Shown in pieces: positions 46,792 to 56,186 of a stretch of 64,000 bases of DNA. Where the stretch lies: NCBI GenBank assembly GCA_014650015.1, contig BMUD01000023.1, positions 1-64,000 on the forward strand, given 5' to 3'. The position numbers and the translations under genes were made by a program. Positions within the stretch are counted from its first letter, which is position 1. Every line of letters begins with the position of its first letter. The notes under the pieces are model-generated. The model was not told the DNA's origin. It worked only from the letters and a program-made list of their open reading frames with translations, and ran no database searches. The DNA comes from Streptomyces griseoloalbus. GTDB lineage: Bacteria; Actinomycetota; Actinomycetes; Streptomycetales; Streptomycetaceae.

Positions 46792-47406
46792 ATGACGTCG
46801 CAGGACGCGGACCGACCCGGGCCGGTCGGAACCTCGCGCCGCTCCAAGATCACGCCCGAGCGTGAGCGGGAGTTCTTCGACGCCGTGCTGAACCAGATCC
46901 GCGAGTGCGGCTACGACGCCGTCACCATGGAGGGCGTCGCCGCCAGCACGCGGTGCAGCAAATCCACGCTCTACCGCCAGTGGCGGACCAAGCCCCAGTT
47001 CGTCGCCGCCGCCCTGCGCTCCAGCCGGCAGGCCCGGTTCGCCCGGATCGACACCGGCACCCTCGCCGGGGATCTGCGCGAGGTGGCGCGGTGCGCGGGG
47101 GAGTGGTCCCCGAAGGACGCCACGCTGCTCCAGGCTCTCGGGCACGCGGTCGTCCAGGACCGGGAACTGGCGCAGGCGCTGCGCGAGGCGCTGGTCGACC
47201 CGGAGATCGCCGCGCTGGAGGGGATCCTGCGGCGCGGTGTCGAACGCGGGGAGGTCGATGCCGGGAATCCGGCGCTGCAGTTCATCCCGGCGCAGATCTT
47301 CGGCGTGCTGCGGGTGAGGCCCGTGCTGGAGGGACACAACGCGGACGCGGACTATCTACTCCGGTTCGTCGAGGCCGCCGTACTGCCGACGCTCGGCCTC
47401 GCATGA
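46792..47406 (+). CDS. TetR-family transcriptional regulator
   Basis: 204-residue TetR regulator. N-terminal HTH (FFDAVLNQIRECGYDAVTME then STRCSKSTLYRQWRTKPQFV) is followed by a helical effector domain of the TetR_C family (LLQALGHAVVQDRELAQALR). Divergent from a DMT permease and preceded by a multi-copy operator, it probably represses both genes until a toxic or signalling ligand binds. Start at ATG 46792. Confidence 0.9.
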   Translation: MTSQDADRPGPVGTSRRSKITPEREREFFDAVLNQIRECGYDAVTMEGVAASTRCSKSTLYRQWRTKPQFVAAALRSSRQARFARIDTGTLAGDLREVARCAGEWSPKDATLLQALGHAVVQDRELAQALREALVDPEIAALEGILRRGVERGEVDAGNPALQFIPAQIFGVLRVRPVLEGHNADADYLLRFVEAAVLPTLGLA

Positions 47407-47513
47407 GGCGCCTCGCATGACGCGCCTCCCATGAGACGCAGGCCGCCGTTCCCGGGACGACCGGACGGCGACCTGACCGCGCCGCACCGTGGGGACGGGG
47501 GCGGCGCGCACTC

Positions 47514-47560
47514 CGGCCGGGTGGGACACCTCTTGAGCGGAGGGGTGCCCCACCCGGCCG
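47514..47560. terminator. Terminator between TetR and DUF2510 genes
   Basis: A long imperfect stem (47514-47532 with 47540-47560) of CGGCCGGGTGGG and its complement lies between the convergent genes and can serve both. Confidence 0.75.
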
Positions 47561-47574
47561 TCATGTGCGGGACG

Positions 47575-48543
47575 TCAGACGTCCTGACCGCTGCCGCCGC
47601 CCGACGACACCTCGATGCCCTCGGTGATCTCGTCGAGGACGGCCTCCTTCTGGTCGGTGTCCACCCCGAAGCGGACCACGACGAGCCGGCTCGGCTGCGC
47701 GGGGGAGGGGAAGGCGAGCGACTGGACGTACCCGTCGGATCCCTTGCTGGTGACCGCCTTCCAGCGCACCAGATAGCCCTTCTGTCCGGCCACGGTCACG
47801 GCCCTGGAGGCCAGCACGTCGTGCGAGGTGATCTTCCCGTAGGACGCACCGCCGTAGCTCTCCTCGGCGTTCTCGGCGATGTCCGCCTTGGCGACCTCCT
47901 CGGCGGTGGACCCACGGGCACCGAGCGCCAGGGCCGGCGCCGAGTACGCCCCGCCCTTGGTGCAGGTCTTGGAGGTGTCGCCGGGACAGTCGTACGCGTC
48001 CTTCGACGTCACCGCGGCACCGACCTGGAGCTCCTGGCCGTACCAGCCGTCCGGGATGGGCAGACTGATCCCGCTCAGCCCGTCGGTCACCGACCCGCTC
48101 TCGATCCGCGGGGGCTCGGAGGTGTCCGGCCCGGGCCGCTCACCACCGGAATCCCCGTCCGGCCCGCCGTTCTCTCCGTCCGGCGGCCCGCCGTCCCGTC
48201 CACCCGGCCCCTGCGAGGCCGTGGAACCACCGCCACCGCCGTCGTCCGCCAGCACGTACACCCCGACACCGATGCTCGCCAGCACGGCGACGGCCACCGC
48301 CACGGCTATCCCGTTCCGCACCCGGTGCCCCCGGCCGGGCGGCGCCGGAGCGGGGTACGCCGGGTAGGCCGGATACCCCGGACCGGCCGCGGTGCCCGGC
48401 GCCGGGGGCCCCCAGGCGGCGGCCGACCCCGCCGGGCGGACCTGGTCCGTCCAGGCCGTTCCGTCCCACCAGCGCTCGGTGGCCGGTCCGTCATTCGTCT
48501 GCCCGGGGTCGGGGTACCACCCGGGAGGAGTCACCTGCGTCAT
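47575..48543 (-). CDS. DUF2510 single-pass membrane protein
   Basis: 322-residue protein. The N-terminal DUF2510 motif (GWYPDPGQ...RWWDGTAWTDQ) is a short WW-like domain common in actinobacteria. Then comes a Pro/Tyr/Ala-rich cytoplasmic linker, one transmembrane helix (about 78-99, IAVAVAVAVLASIGVGVYVL), a Gly/Asp-rich spacer, and a roughly 180-residue extracytoplasmic domain with one likely disulfide (C.. in YDCPGDTSKTCT). No enzyme motif. Function unknown; probably envelope-associated. Confidence 0.85.
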   Translation of the reverse strand: MTQVTPPGWYPDPGQTNDGPATERWWDGTAWTDQVRPAGSAAAWGPPAPGTAAGPGYPAYPAYPAPAPPGRGHRVRNGIAVAVAVAVLASIGVGVYVLADDGGGGGSTASQGPGGRDGGPPDGENGGPDGDSGGERPGPDTSEPPRIESGSVTDGLSGISLPIPDGWYGQELQVGAAVTSKDAYDCPGDTSKTCTKGGAYSAPALALGARGSTAEEVAKADIAENAEESYGGASYGKITSHDVLASRAVTVAGQKGYLVRWKAVTSKGSDGYVQSLAFPSPAQPSRLVVVRFGVDTDQKEAVLDEITEGIEVSSGGGSGQDV

Positions 48544-48875
48544 GCCCCCACCGTATGAGGCGTCGGTGAAAGCCGGATGAGAGAGCCCCCACCGGAGCCT
48601 CCACCCGCACCCCCATCCGTACCCCCACCGTGCCTCCCGAGCACCCGGCCGCCCCTCACCCCCGCACCACCCGACCCACCCCGGTGATCCTCATTGGCCC
48701 TCCCCTCGGAAGTGGTTGACCACCAAGCCCCCTGGTGAGGGGCGGCCCGCGTCGACTCCTCGTGCCCGGTGTCACCCGTCACGGCAGCAGCCTGCCCGAC
48801 CGGCCACCGCTCGGGCGGCCGGACGGCTACGCTCATGACCTGTACGTCATTCGGGCGAGTCGGGGAGGTAGCGGG
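48544..48875. promoter_or_regulatory. Divergent promoter region, DUF2510/AAA protein
   Basis: 332 bp without a gene. It holds the inverted repeat GTGGT-TG-ACCAC (48712-48723), C-rich low-complexity sequence near the DUF2510 gene, and a strong GGGGAGG ribosome-binding site for the AAA gene. No further ORF is supported. Confidence 0.4.
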
Positions 48876-51560
48876 ATGACGGAGGTACGGCCCCCGGCCG
48901 CTCCCTCGGCTGCCCTGTGGGAGCGCGACGAGGAGATCGCCGCCATCGCAGAGGCCGTCGACACCCTGTGCGCGGACCGTTCCTCACCGGGCGGCCTGCT
49001 GGTGCTCCGCGGCGAGGCGGGGCTCGGCAAGACCGCGCTGCTGGCCGAGACCCGGCGCATCGCCGAACAGCGCGGCTGCACGGTGTGGTCAACCCGGGGC
49101 GGCGAGACCCTGAGCTCCGTCCCCTTCAACGTCGTACGCCAACTCCTCCAGCCCGCACTGGTGTCGATGCTGCCGGAGGAGGCCCGCGAGTACTTGGGCG
49201 AGTGGTACGACATCGCCGGCCCCGCCCTCGGCATGGCGGCCCCCGGCGACCGGCACGCCGACCCGCAGGGCGTGTGCGAGGGCCTGGTCGCCGCCGTTCG
49301 CCGGCTGGCCCACAGGGACTGGCCGCTGGTCCTGCTCATCGACGACGCCCACTGGGCCGACCAGGAAACCCTCTACTGGCTCGCCGCCTTCGCCGAACGC
49401 CTCGCCGACCTGTCCGTCCTCGTCGTGGTCGCCCGCCGGCCCGGCGAGACCTCCGGAGTGAGCGCCCGGTACCTGGACGCCGTCGCCGCCGCGGCCGACC
49501 GCCCCGTCACCACCCTCAGCGCCCTCACCCCGCAAGCCACCGCCGGACTCACCCGCGCCACGCTGGGCGAGACCGCGGACGCCGCGTTCTGCCGCGAGGT
49601 GTGGGCCGTCACCGGCGGCAACCCCTACGAGACCGTCGAACTCCTCGCCAAGGTCCAGGACAGCGGACTCGACCCCGTCGAGGCCCACGCCGGTGAACTG
49701 CGCGACCTGAACCGCTCCGCCCGCGGGCGCGGCCTCGTCGCCCGGCTGGAACAGCTCGGCATAGACGCCACCCGGTTCGCCTGGGCCGCCGCCATCCTCG
49801 GCAGCGACATCACCGTCGACCTGGTGGCCCGGCTCGCCACCCTCACCCACGACGAAGCCGTCCGCTGCGCCGAACTCCTGCGCACCGCCCGCATCCTCAC
49901 CTCCCCCGACCCGGCCACCGGCCGCACCGGGCCCGCCGACCTCGAGTTCGTCCACCCCCTGATCGCCACCGCCGTCTACAACTCCATTCCCGACGCCCTG
50001 CGCCGTGCCATGCACGGCATAGCCGCCCGCATCGTCACCGACTCCGGCCGCGGCGCCGCCGCGGCGGCCCGCCACCTCCTCGAGGTGCACCCGGACGACG
50101 ACGAGGAGCTCGTCTGGCAACTGCGCGAGGCCGCCCGCGAACACCTCGCCGTCGGCGCCCCGGACGCCGCCCGCCGCTGCCTCGAACGCGCCCTGGAGGA
50201 ACCGCCCCGTCCCGAGGTCCACGCGCAGGTCCTCTACGAACTGGGCTGCGCCACCTTCCTCACCGCACCCGCCCGCACCATCGGCCATCTGAGGGTCGCC
50301 CTCGGCATGCCCGGCCTCGACGGCGACCGACGGGTGGACGCCGTGGTCCGCCTCTCCCAGGCGCTGCTGCACAACGACCAGATGGAGGAGGCCGTCCGCA
50401 CCGTCGAGGCGGAGGCCGCCCGGCTCGAACCCGGCCCCGCCCAGATGAGGCTGCGGACCGTACAGTTCATGTGGGAGGGCATTTACGCCGGCGAGGCCGC
50501 CTCCCCCGATCGTTCCGAGCGGCTGGCCGAACTGGCCGCCACCTGCACCGGCCGGGACAACTCCGAACGCGCGCTGCTCATCGTGCGCGGCTTCGACGCC
50601 ATGATGCGCGGTGAGAACGCCGAGGAGATCGTCGAGATCTGCGACCGCGCCCTCGTCAACGGTCGCCTCGCGCCCGGCCTCGGCTGGACCGACTCCGAGT
50701 GGGGCGTCGAGCTGCTGCTGATGCTGGCCGATGCCTACGCCTACACCGACCGCCTCGACCGCGCCGAAAGCCTCTACCACGAGGCCCTGCACGCCTACGA
50801 CACGGCGGGCTGGGGCGGTGGCCATCTCGCCCTGGCACATGCCTACGTCGGTCTCGCGCACCGCAGACGGGGACGGCTGGAGGCGGCGGAGGCCTCCCTG
50901 CGCGAGTCCCTGCGCCTCGCCGAGCGCGTCGGGCGCGGACTGCCCCTGTACTGGACGGCCACCTGCAACCTCGTCGACACCCTGCTCGCCCGCGGCCATG
51001 TCGACCAGGCCTGGGAGGTGGCGGAACGGCACGGCTTCGCACCGCCCTACCCGTCCACGATCGTGCTGCCCGACCCGCGCTCCGTGCGCGGCCGGCTGCT
51101 GCTGGCCGTCGGCCGCACCAAGGACGGGATCAACGAACTGGAGGCGGCGGAGAAGGCGGCCGCCGCACGGGGCCACCACAACCCCGTGCACGTCTACGGG
51201 GCCGCCGACCTCGCGCGTGTCCTCGCCACCGAGGACCCCGCCCGTGCGGCCCGGCTGGCCGTCGACGTCCGCCGGAACGCCGAGCGCTTCGGTACGGACA
51301 CCGCCATAGGAGAGGCCCTGCGCGTCGCCGCCGCCCTGGAGACCGGCCAGCGCGCGGTCCGCCTCGCCGCCCAGGCGGTCACCTACCTGGAGTCCTCGCC
51401 CTGTCAGTACGAACACGCCGCGGCCCGCATCGAGTACGGCGTCCTCGCCCGCTCCGTGCCCGACCTGGAGCGGGGCCTGGCACTGGCCCGGTCGTGCGGC
51501 GCGGACGGCCTGGTGAAGCGGGCACGGGCGGAGCTGGAGACGGGCGTGGGGCTGCGATAG
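48876..51560 (+). CDS. Large AAA_16/TPR protein, LAL-like without HTH
   Basis: 894-residue protein resembling LAL-type LuxR regulators. Walker A RGEAGLGKTAL (about residue 43), Walker B LLIDDAHWAD and a sensor-like VTGGNPYETVELLAK define an STAND-type ATPase. Residues about 380-890 are TPR-like helical repeats (for example LYHEALHAYDTAGWGGGHLA). The expected C-terminal LuxR helix-turn-helix is missing: the sequence ends LVKRARAELETGVGLR just where the HTH would normally begin. It may therefore act through protein partners rather than DNA. ATG at 48876 behind GGGGAGG. Confidence 0.83.
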   Translation: MTEVRPPAAPSAALWERDEEIAAIAEAVDTLCADRSSPGGLLVLRGEAGLGKTALLAETRRIAEQRGCTVWSTRGGETLSSVPFNVVRQLLQPALVSMLPEEAREYLGEWYDIAGPALGMAAPGDRHADPQGVCEGLVAAVRRLAHRDWPLVLLIDDAHWADQETLYWLAAFAERLADLSVLVVVARRPGETSGVSARYLDAVAAAADRPVTTLSALTPQATAGLTRATLGETADAAFCREVWAVTGGNPYETVELLAKVQDSGLDPVEAHAGELRDLNRSARGRGLVARLEQLGIDATRFAWAAAILGSDITVDLVARLATLTHDEAVRCAELLRTARILTSPDPATGRTGPADLEFVHPLIATAVYNSIPDALRRAMHGIAARIVTDSGRGAAAAARHLLEVHPDDDEELVWQLREAAREHLAVGAPDAARRCLERALEEPPRPEVHAQVLYELGCATFLTAPARTIGHLRVALGMPGLDGDRRVDAVVRLSQALLHNDQMEEAVRTVEAEAARLEPGPAQMRLRTVQFMWEGIYAGEAASPDRSERLAELAATCTGRDNSERALLIVRGFDAMMRGENAEEIVEICDRALVNGRLAPGLGWTDSEWGVELLLMLADAYAYTDRLDRAESLYHEALHAYDTAGWGGGHLALAHAYVGLAHRRRGRLEAAEASLRESLRLAERVGRGLPLYWTATCNLVDTLLARGHVDQAWEVAERHGFAPPYPSTIVLPDPRSVRGRLLLAVGRTKDGINELEAAEKAAAARGHHNPVHVYGAADLARVLATEDPARAARLAVDVRRNAERFGTDTAIGEALRVAAALETGQRAVRLAAQAVTYLESSPCQYEHAAARIEYGVLARSVPDLERGLALARSCGADGLVKRARAELETGVGLR

Positions 51561-51705
51561 CACGACACCCCACACCGCGGCATCCGCCGGCCCACGGCGT
51601 CCCCCCGCCGGCCCGGCTGGTGTGCGGTGTCTGCGCGCAGTCCCCGCCGGCCCCTGCCGAATGTGCGGCGTCTCCCCGCTCTCCGCGTCGGCCCCCGCTG
51701 GTCTA
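51561..51705. repeat. Degenerate repeats at the pcaL 3' end
   Basis: Between the AAA gene and pcaL, GC-rich sequence contains three or four imperfect units (30-45 bp) sharing CACCG..., GGGGCCGGCGGGG and GACGCC blocks on the minus strand. The first unit begins at the final codons and stop of pcaL. It looks like slippage of a gene 3' end, but divergence makes the boundaries uncertain. Confidence 0.45.
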
Positions 51706-52830
51706 CGGTGCCTCCTCGTCCTCCTCCGCCAGCACCCGCTGGGCCGTCGCGAACGCCGAGTTGGCGGCAGGCACCCCGCAGTACACGGCCGTCTGCAGCA
51801 GCACCGCGCCGATCTCCTCGGGGGTGAGTCCATTGCGCCGGGCCGCGCGGACATGCATCGCGAGTTCGTCGTAGTGGCCGTGCGCGACCAGCGCCGTGAG
51901 GGTGATCATGCTGCGTTCACGGCGGGTGAGCGTCGGGTCGGTCCAGATCTCGCCCCAGGCGTAGCGGGAGATGAAATCCTGGAACCGAGCGGTGAACGGC
52001 GTCTGCCGCGCCTGCGCCCGGTCCACGTGCGGGTCGCCCAGCACCTCGCGCCGGACCTCCGTCCCGCGCCGGGCGGCACCGTCGAAGTGCGTCCGCAACG
52101 CGGTCAGCACCGCCTCCGGGCACTGTGCGGGCGCCAGATGCGAGGCCCCCGGGATCTCCACGAGCGCGGCGCCCGGCACCGCGTCCGCGATCTGCCGCAG
52201 ATGCCCGGGCGGCGTCGCCGTATCCTCCCGGCCGGCCACCAGCAGCGTCGGCACCCGGATCTCCCCGAGCCGCCCCCGCACGTCGAACGCGGCCAGCGCG
52301 TCACAGCAGGCGGCGTACGCCTCCGGGTCCGCCTCCCGGTGATCGCGTACCAGCTCGGGCACGGTGAACCCGGGCGTGAACCAGCGGGCGTCCGCACTCT
52401 GCGCGAGCCCCGACAGACCCTCGCGCCGCACCAGCGCCGCCCGCTCCTCCCACGGCTTCGCCCCGTCGAAGTGCGCCGAGGAACAGATCACGGCCAGCGA
52501 CGACACCCGGTCCGGATGGTCCACGGCCAGCTGCAGCCCCACCGCGCCGCCCAGCGAGACGCCCGCGTACCCGAACCTCTCGATGCCGAGCGCGTCGGCC
52601 AGCGCGAGCACCAGACCGGCGAGATCGCCGACGGTCGCACCGGGACCGATCAGCCCCGCCGCCGAGCCGCCGTGCCCGGGCAGGTCCCAGCGGACCACCC
52701 GGTGCGCGCCCGACAACTCGGGCGCCACCTTGTCCCACAGGGCGTACGACGTGCCGAGCGACGGCCCGAGCAGCAGCGGGGGCGCCGAAGCGGGGCCCTC
52801 GGCGCGGTGGTTGAGGAGTGTGTCGGTCAC
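51703..52830 (-). CDS. pcaL: Fused 3-oxoadipate enol-lactonase / 4-carboxymuconolactone decarboxylase
   Basis: 375-residue fusion (PcaD+PcaC). Residues 1-250 are an alpha/beta hydrolase with nucleophile Ser in GVSLGGAVG and catalytic His in GASHLAP. Residues 255-370 are the carboxymuconolactone decarboxylase domain (SMITLTALVAHGHYDELAMH, GVPAANSAF). It carries out two consecutive steps converting 4-carboxymuconolactone to 3-oxoadipate in protocatechuate breakdown. GTG start overlaps the pcaB stop (GTGA). Last gene of the operon. The fused form is usual in actinobacteria. Confidence 0.94.
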   Translation of the reverse strand: MTDTLLNHRAEGPASAPPLLLGPSLGTSYALWDKVAPELSGAHRVVRWDLPGHGGSAAGLIGPGATVGDLAGLVLALADALGIERFGYAGVSLGGAVGLQLAVDHPDRVSSLAVICSSAHFDGAKPWEERAALVRREGLSGLAQSADARWFTPGFTVPELVRDHREADPEAYAACCDALAAFDVRGRLGEIRVPTLLVAGREDTATPPGHLRQIADAVPGAALVEIPGASHLAPAQCPEAVLTALRTHFDGAARRGTEVRREVLGDPHVDRAQARQTPFTARFQDFISRYAWGEIWTDPTLTRRERSMITLTALVAHGHYDELAMHVRAARRNGLTPEEIGAVLLQTAVYCGVPAANSAFATAQRVLAEEDEEAP

Positions 52831-54158
52831 GGTCGCTCCAGGGCACGGTCGGTGAGCTCTCCGGCGGAGCCGGTGTAGTGGGCGGGATCGGTGAGCGAGG
52901 AGAGGTCGAAGTCCCGCAACTCCTCTTCCTCGGCGAGTAGTTCACTCAGCTCGCGTCCTTCCTCGTACGCCCGTCGGGCGAGTTCGGTCAGCAGCTCCTT
53001 GGCCCGGGCCCGCCCGAGTACGGGCGACAGCTCGGCGGACAGTCGCTCGGAGACGATCAACCCGTGCGTGAGACCCAGGTGTTCGCGCATCGCGTCCGGA
53101 CGCACCCGCAGGCCCCCGGTGAGTTCGGCGGCGTCCCGGGCGGCGCCGCCGACCAGGCGGAGCAGATCCCTCAGCGGTTCCCACTCGGCGTGCCAGGCCC
53201 CGGCCGGCCGCTCGTCCTCGGCGACCAGTGCGCCGTACAGCGTGGCCGCGAGGTGCGGTGCGCGCCGGGCCGCCGCCGCGATCAGGGTCGAACGCACCGG
53301 GTTCGCCTTGTGCGGCATGGCGGAGGAGGCGCCACCGTTGCCCTCGGCCACCTCCGCGACCTCCGTGCGGGAGAGGGTGAGGACGTCCGCCGCGAGCTTG
53401 CCCAGCGCGCCGGCGGTGAAGGCGAGACAGCCGGCCAGATCGGCGACCGGCGTGCGCAGCGTGTGCCAGGGCAGTGCGGGCGCGCGCAGCCCGAGTTCCG
53501 TCGCGTAGACGGCGGGGAGGGCGGTCGCGTCGTGCGCCCCGTACGCCGTGAAGGCGGCCAGGGTTCCCGCCGCGCCGCCGAGCTGGGCCGGCAGGGAGTC
53601 CCGTACCGCTGTCACCCGGTCCCGTGCGTCCAGCGCCAGCGACCGCCAGCCGGCGGCCTTCAGCCCGAACGTCGTCGGTACGGCGTGCTGGGTGAGCGTC
53701 CGGCCCGGCATCGGGGTGTCGCGGTGCCCGGCGGCCAGTCGGGCCAGGCTCCGCTGACAGCGGTCCAGGTCGGCGAGGAGCGGGCCGAGGGTGCGGTGGG
53801 CGACCAGCATCATCGCCGAGTCCATGATGTCCTGGCTGGTCGCCCCCCGGTGCACGTACGGGCCGTACTCCTCGCCGGCCGCCCGGGTGAGATCCGCGAC
53901 CAGCGGGATCACCGGATTCCCGGCGGCCCGGGCCCGTTCGGCGAGGGACGCGAGGTCGAAGCGGCTCGGGTCGGCCGCCTCCGTCACCGCCGTCGCCGCC
54001 CGCGCCGGGGCCATCCCCAGGGTGACCTGGGCCCGCGTCAGCGCGGCCTCCGCGTCGAGCAGCGCCCGCAGGAGCGCCCCGTCACCGCTCTCGGCGGCGG
54101 CCGGGGACGCGGCCCACCCGGGGGCGAGCAGACCGGTGTCGGAATCGGCTGATGTCAC
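52827..54158 (-). CDS. pcaB: 3-carboxy-cis,cis-muconate cycloisomerase
   Basis: 443-residue member of the fumarase/argininosuccinase superfamily. The catalytic-Ser loop signature is ASSAMPHKANPVRS, and HRGATSQDIMDSAMML is the second conserved block. It cyclises 3-carboxy-cis,cis-muconate to 4-carboxymuconolactone. GTG at 54158 overlaps the pcaG stop; its own stop overlaps pcaL. Confidence 0.94.
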   Translation of the reverse strand: MTSADSDTGLLAPGWAASPAAAESGDGALLRALLDAEAALTRAQVTLGMAPARAATAVTEAADPSRFDLASLAERARAAGNPVIPLVADLTRAAGEEYGPYVHRGATSQDIMDSAMMLVAHRTLGPLLADLDRCQRSLARLAAGHRDTPMPGRTLTQHAVPTTFGLKAAGWRSLALDARDRVTAVRDSLPAQLGGAAGTLAAFTAYGAHDATALPAVYATELGLRAPALPWHTLRTPVADLAGCLAFTAGALGKLAADVLTLSRTEVAEVAEGNGGASSAMPHKANPVRSTLIAAAARRAPHLAATLYGALVAEDERPAGAWHAEWEPLRDLLRLVGGAARDAAELTGGLRVRPDAMREHLGLTHGLIVSERLSAELSPVLGRARAKELLTELARRAYEEGRELSELLAEEEELRDFDLSSLTDPAHYTGSAGELTDRALERP

Positions 54159-54760
54159 TGGAACTCCAGGAAGACCGTCTCGCCCTCGCCCTGAAGGCGG
54201 ATGTCGAAACGGTACGTGCCGTCGCCCTCGTCTCCCGCGATCAGCGTGTCGCGCCGGCCGGCGTCGAGCCGGGACAGCAGCGGGTCGCCGGCCAGGACCG
54301 TCTCGTCGTCCGGGAGGTAGATCCGGGTGAACAGGTGCACCAGCAGGCCCCGGGCGAAGACGCACACACTGAGGTACGGCGCGTTGCGGCCGCGTGCTCC
54401 GGGGCGCAGGGTGCGGGCGTACCAGTGGCCGTTCGCGTCGGTCTGGATCCGCCCGAAGCCGGTGAACTCCACGCCGTTGCGGCCCAGGAAACCGCCGCTC
54501 GCCGGGTCCCGGCGCATCGAACCGTCCGCCGTCGGCACCCTGCCCTCGGGGTCCGGTCCCCACACTTCCAGCAGCGCGTCCGGCAGCGGCCTGCCCGCGC
54601 CGTCGTACACGTACCCGTGCACGGTCACGGTGTCCGGATGGCCGACGGGCGCGATGTCCTCGCCGCCGCGGAACGGCAGCGCGTAGCCGTAGAAGGGACC
54701 GACGGTGTGCGAGGGGGTGGGCGGCACGTTGTCCGGGTCGGTGGTGTCGATCTTCGTCAT
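54155..54760 (-). CDS. pcaG: Protocatechuate 3,4-dioxygenase alpha subunit
   Basis: 201-residue alpha subunit of the Fe(III) intradiol dioxygenase opening protocatechuate. Starts TPSHTVGPFYGYALPF, the active-site-lining region; it lacks the His/Tyr iron ligands, as alpha subunits do. The fold marker is HGYVYDGAGRPLPDALLEVW. Start at ATG 54760, 5 bp after the pcaH stop. Confidence 0.94.
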   Translation of the reverse strand: MTKIDTTDPDNVPPTPSHTVGPFYGYALPFRGGEDIAPVGHPDTVTVHGYVYDGAGRPLPDALLEVWGPDPEGRVPTADGSMRRDPASGGFLGRNGVEFTGFGRIQTDANGHWYARTLRPGARGRNAPYLSVCVFARGLLVHLFTRIYLPDDETVLAGDPLLSRLDAGRRDTLIAGDEGDGTYRFDIRLQGEGETVFLEFQ

Positions 54761-54765
54761 GGTGG

Positions 54766-55545
54766 TCAGCGCCCTTCTTCCATCCGGGTGGCCCGCGGCC
54801 CGTCGAGCACGATGTCCCAGTGGTAGCCGAGGGAGAACTCCGGCACCGACAGGCCGTGGTCGTAGGTCGCGACCAGCCGCTGCCTCGCCGCGTCGTCGGT
54901 GACGGACTGCAGGATCGGGTCGTACGGGAAGAGGGGGTCGTTCGGGAAGTACATCTGCGTCACCAGCCGCTGCGTGAACGCCGAGCCGAACACGGAGAAG
55001 TGGATGTGCGCTGGACGCCAGGCATTGACGTGGTTGCGCCACGGGTAGGGGCCCGGCTGGATCGTGGTGAAACGGTAGAAGCCGTCGGCGTCGGTGAGGG
55101 TGCGGCCGACGCCGGTGAAGTTCGGGTCCAGCGGGGCGTCGTGCTGCTCGCGCTGATGGGCGTACCGGCCGGCCGAGTTGGCCTGCCAGATCTCCACCAG
55201 CTGACCGCGCACGGGACGGCCGCCGCGGTCCAGCAGCCGCCCGGAGACGGTGATGCGCTCCCCGACGGGTTCCCCGCTGTGCTGCCGGGTGAGGTCGTTG
55301 TCGATCCCGGTGATGTCCCGCTCGCCGAAGGCGGGGGAGGACAGCTCCACCAGTTCCGGGTCCCGGGACACGTCGATGGCGACCGGCGGCTGCTCGGGGT
55401 GGCGCAGCAGCGAGGAGCGGTACGGCGCGTAGTCGCGGCGCGGGTGGTGCTCGACGGGCCCGCCGTCGGCGACCCGCTTCTCGTACGCGGCGTGCTCGGC
55501 CGCGATCTCCTGGTCGATGTCGGCTTGCGTCAGCGCGTCGGTCAC
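54766..55545 (-). CDS. pcaH: Protocatechuate 3,4-dioxygenase beta subunit
   Basis: 259-residue beta subunit carrying the iron centre: Tyr ligands around GRYAHQ and GPYPWRN, and His ligands in [12 protein letters not shown]. It has the intradiol-dioxygenase signature [13 protein letters not shown]. With PcaG it converts protocatechuate to 3-carboxy-cis,cis-muconate. GTG at 55545 overlaps the pcaJ stop (GTGA). In S. coelicolor, as I recall, pcaF lies between pcaJ and pcaH; here nothing does. Confidence 0.95.
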   Translation of the reverse strand: MTDALTQADIDQEIAAEHAAYEKRVADGGPVEHHPRRDYAPYRSSLLRHPEQPPVAIDVSRDPELVELSSPAFGERDITGIDNDLTRQHSGEPVGERITVSGRLLDRGGRPVRGQLVEIWQANSAGRYAHQREQHDAPLDPNFTGVGRTLTDADGFYRFTTIQPGPYPWRNHVNAWRPAHIHFSVFGSAFTQRLVTQMYFPNDPLFPYDPILQSVTDDAARQRLVATYDHGLSVPEFSLGYHWDIVLDGPRATRMEEGR

Positions 55546-56186
55546 GACAGGCCCTCCCCGATGGTGAGTTCGGCTCCGGTCTTCGCGGTGATCTCCCGGG
55601 CGGTCACGCCGGGAGCGGTCTCGACGAGGACGAGCCCGTCGTCGGTGACGTCGAGGACGCCGAGGTCGGTGATGATGCGGTCCACGCACGCCTTGCCGGT
55701 CAGCGGCAGCGCGCACTCCGGCACGATCTTCGGTGCGCCGTCCTTCGCGGTGTGGGTCATCACCACGATCACGGTGCGGGCCCCGTGGACCAGGTCCATC
55801 GCGCCGCCGATACCGGTGACGAGCTTGCCGGGTATCGCCCAGTTGGCCAGGTCACCGCGGCCCGACACCTGCATCGCGCCGAGGACGGCGACGTCGATGT
55901 GTCCGCCCCGGATCATCGAGAAGGAGAGCGCCGAGTCGAAGAAGGAGGCGCCCGGAAGGACGGTGACGGTCTCCTTCCCGGCGTTGATCAGGTCGGGGTC
56001 GACGGCGTCCCCGGCGGGATACGGGCCGGTGCCCAGGATGCCGTTCTCGCTCTCCAGCACCACCTCGACGCCGGCCGGGAGGTGGTTGGGGATCAGCGTG
56101 GGCAGGCCGATGCCGAGGTTGACGTACTGACCGTCCCTCAGTTCCCGGGCCGCGCGCGCCGCCATCTGTTCCCGTGTCCAGGCCAT
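55542..56186 (-). CDS. pcaJ: 3-oxoadipate CoA-transferase beta subunit
   Basis: 214-residue beta subunit of the succinyl-CoA:3-oxoadipate CoA-transferase. It contains the catalytic-Glu motif [13 protein letters not shown] and [13 protein letters not shown]. With PcaI it activates 3-oxoadipate to its CoA ester. ATG start overlaps the pcaI stop. Confidence 0.95.
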   Translation of the reverse strand: MAWTREQMAARAARELRDGQYVNLGIGLPTLIPNHLPAGVEVVLESENGILGTGPYPAGDAVDPDLINAGKETVTVLPGASFFDSALSFSMIRGGHIDVAVLGAMQVSGRGDLANWAIPGKLVTGIGGAMDLVHGARTVIVVMTHTAKDGAPKIVPECALPLTGKACVDRIITDLGVLDVTDDGLVLVETAPGVTAREITAKTGAELTIGEGLS

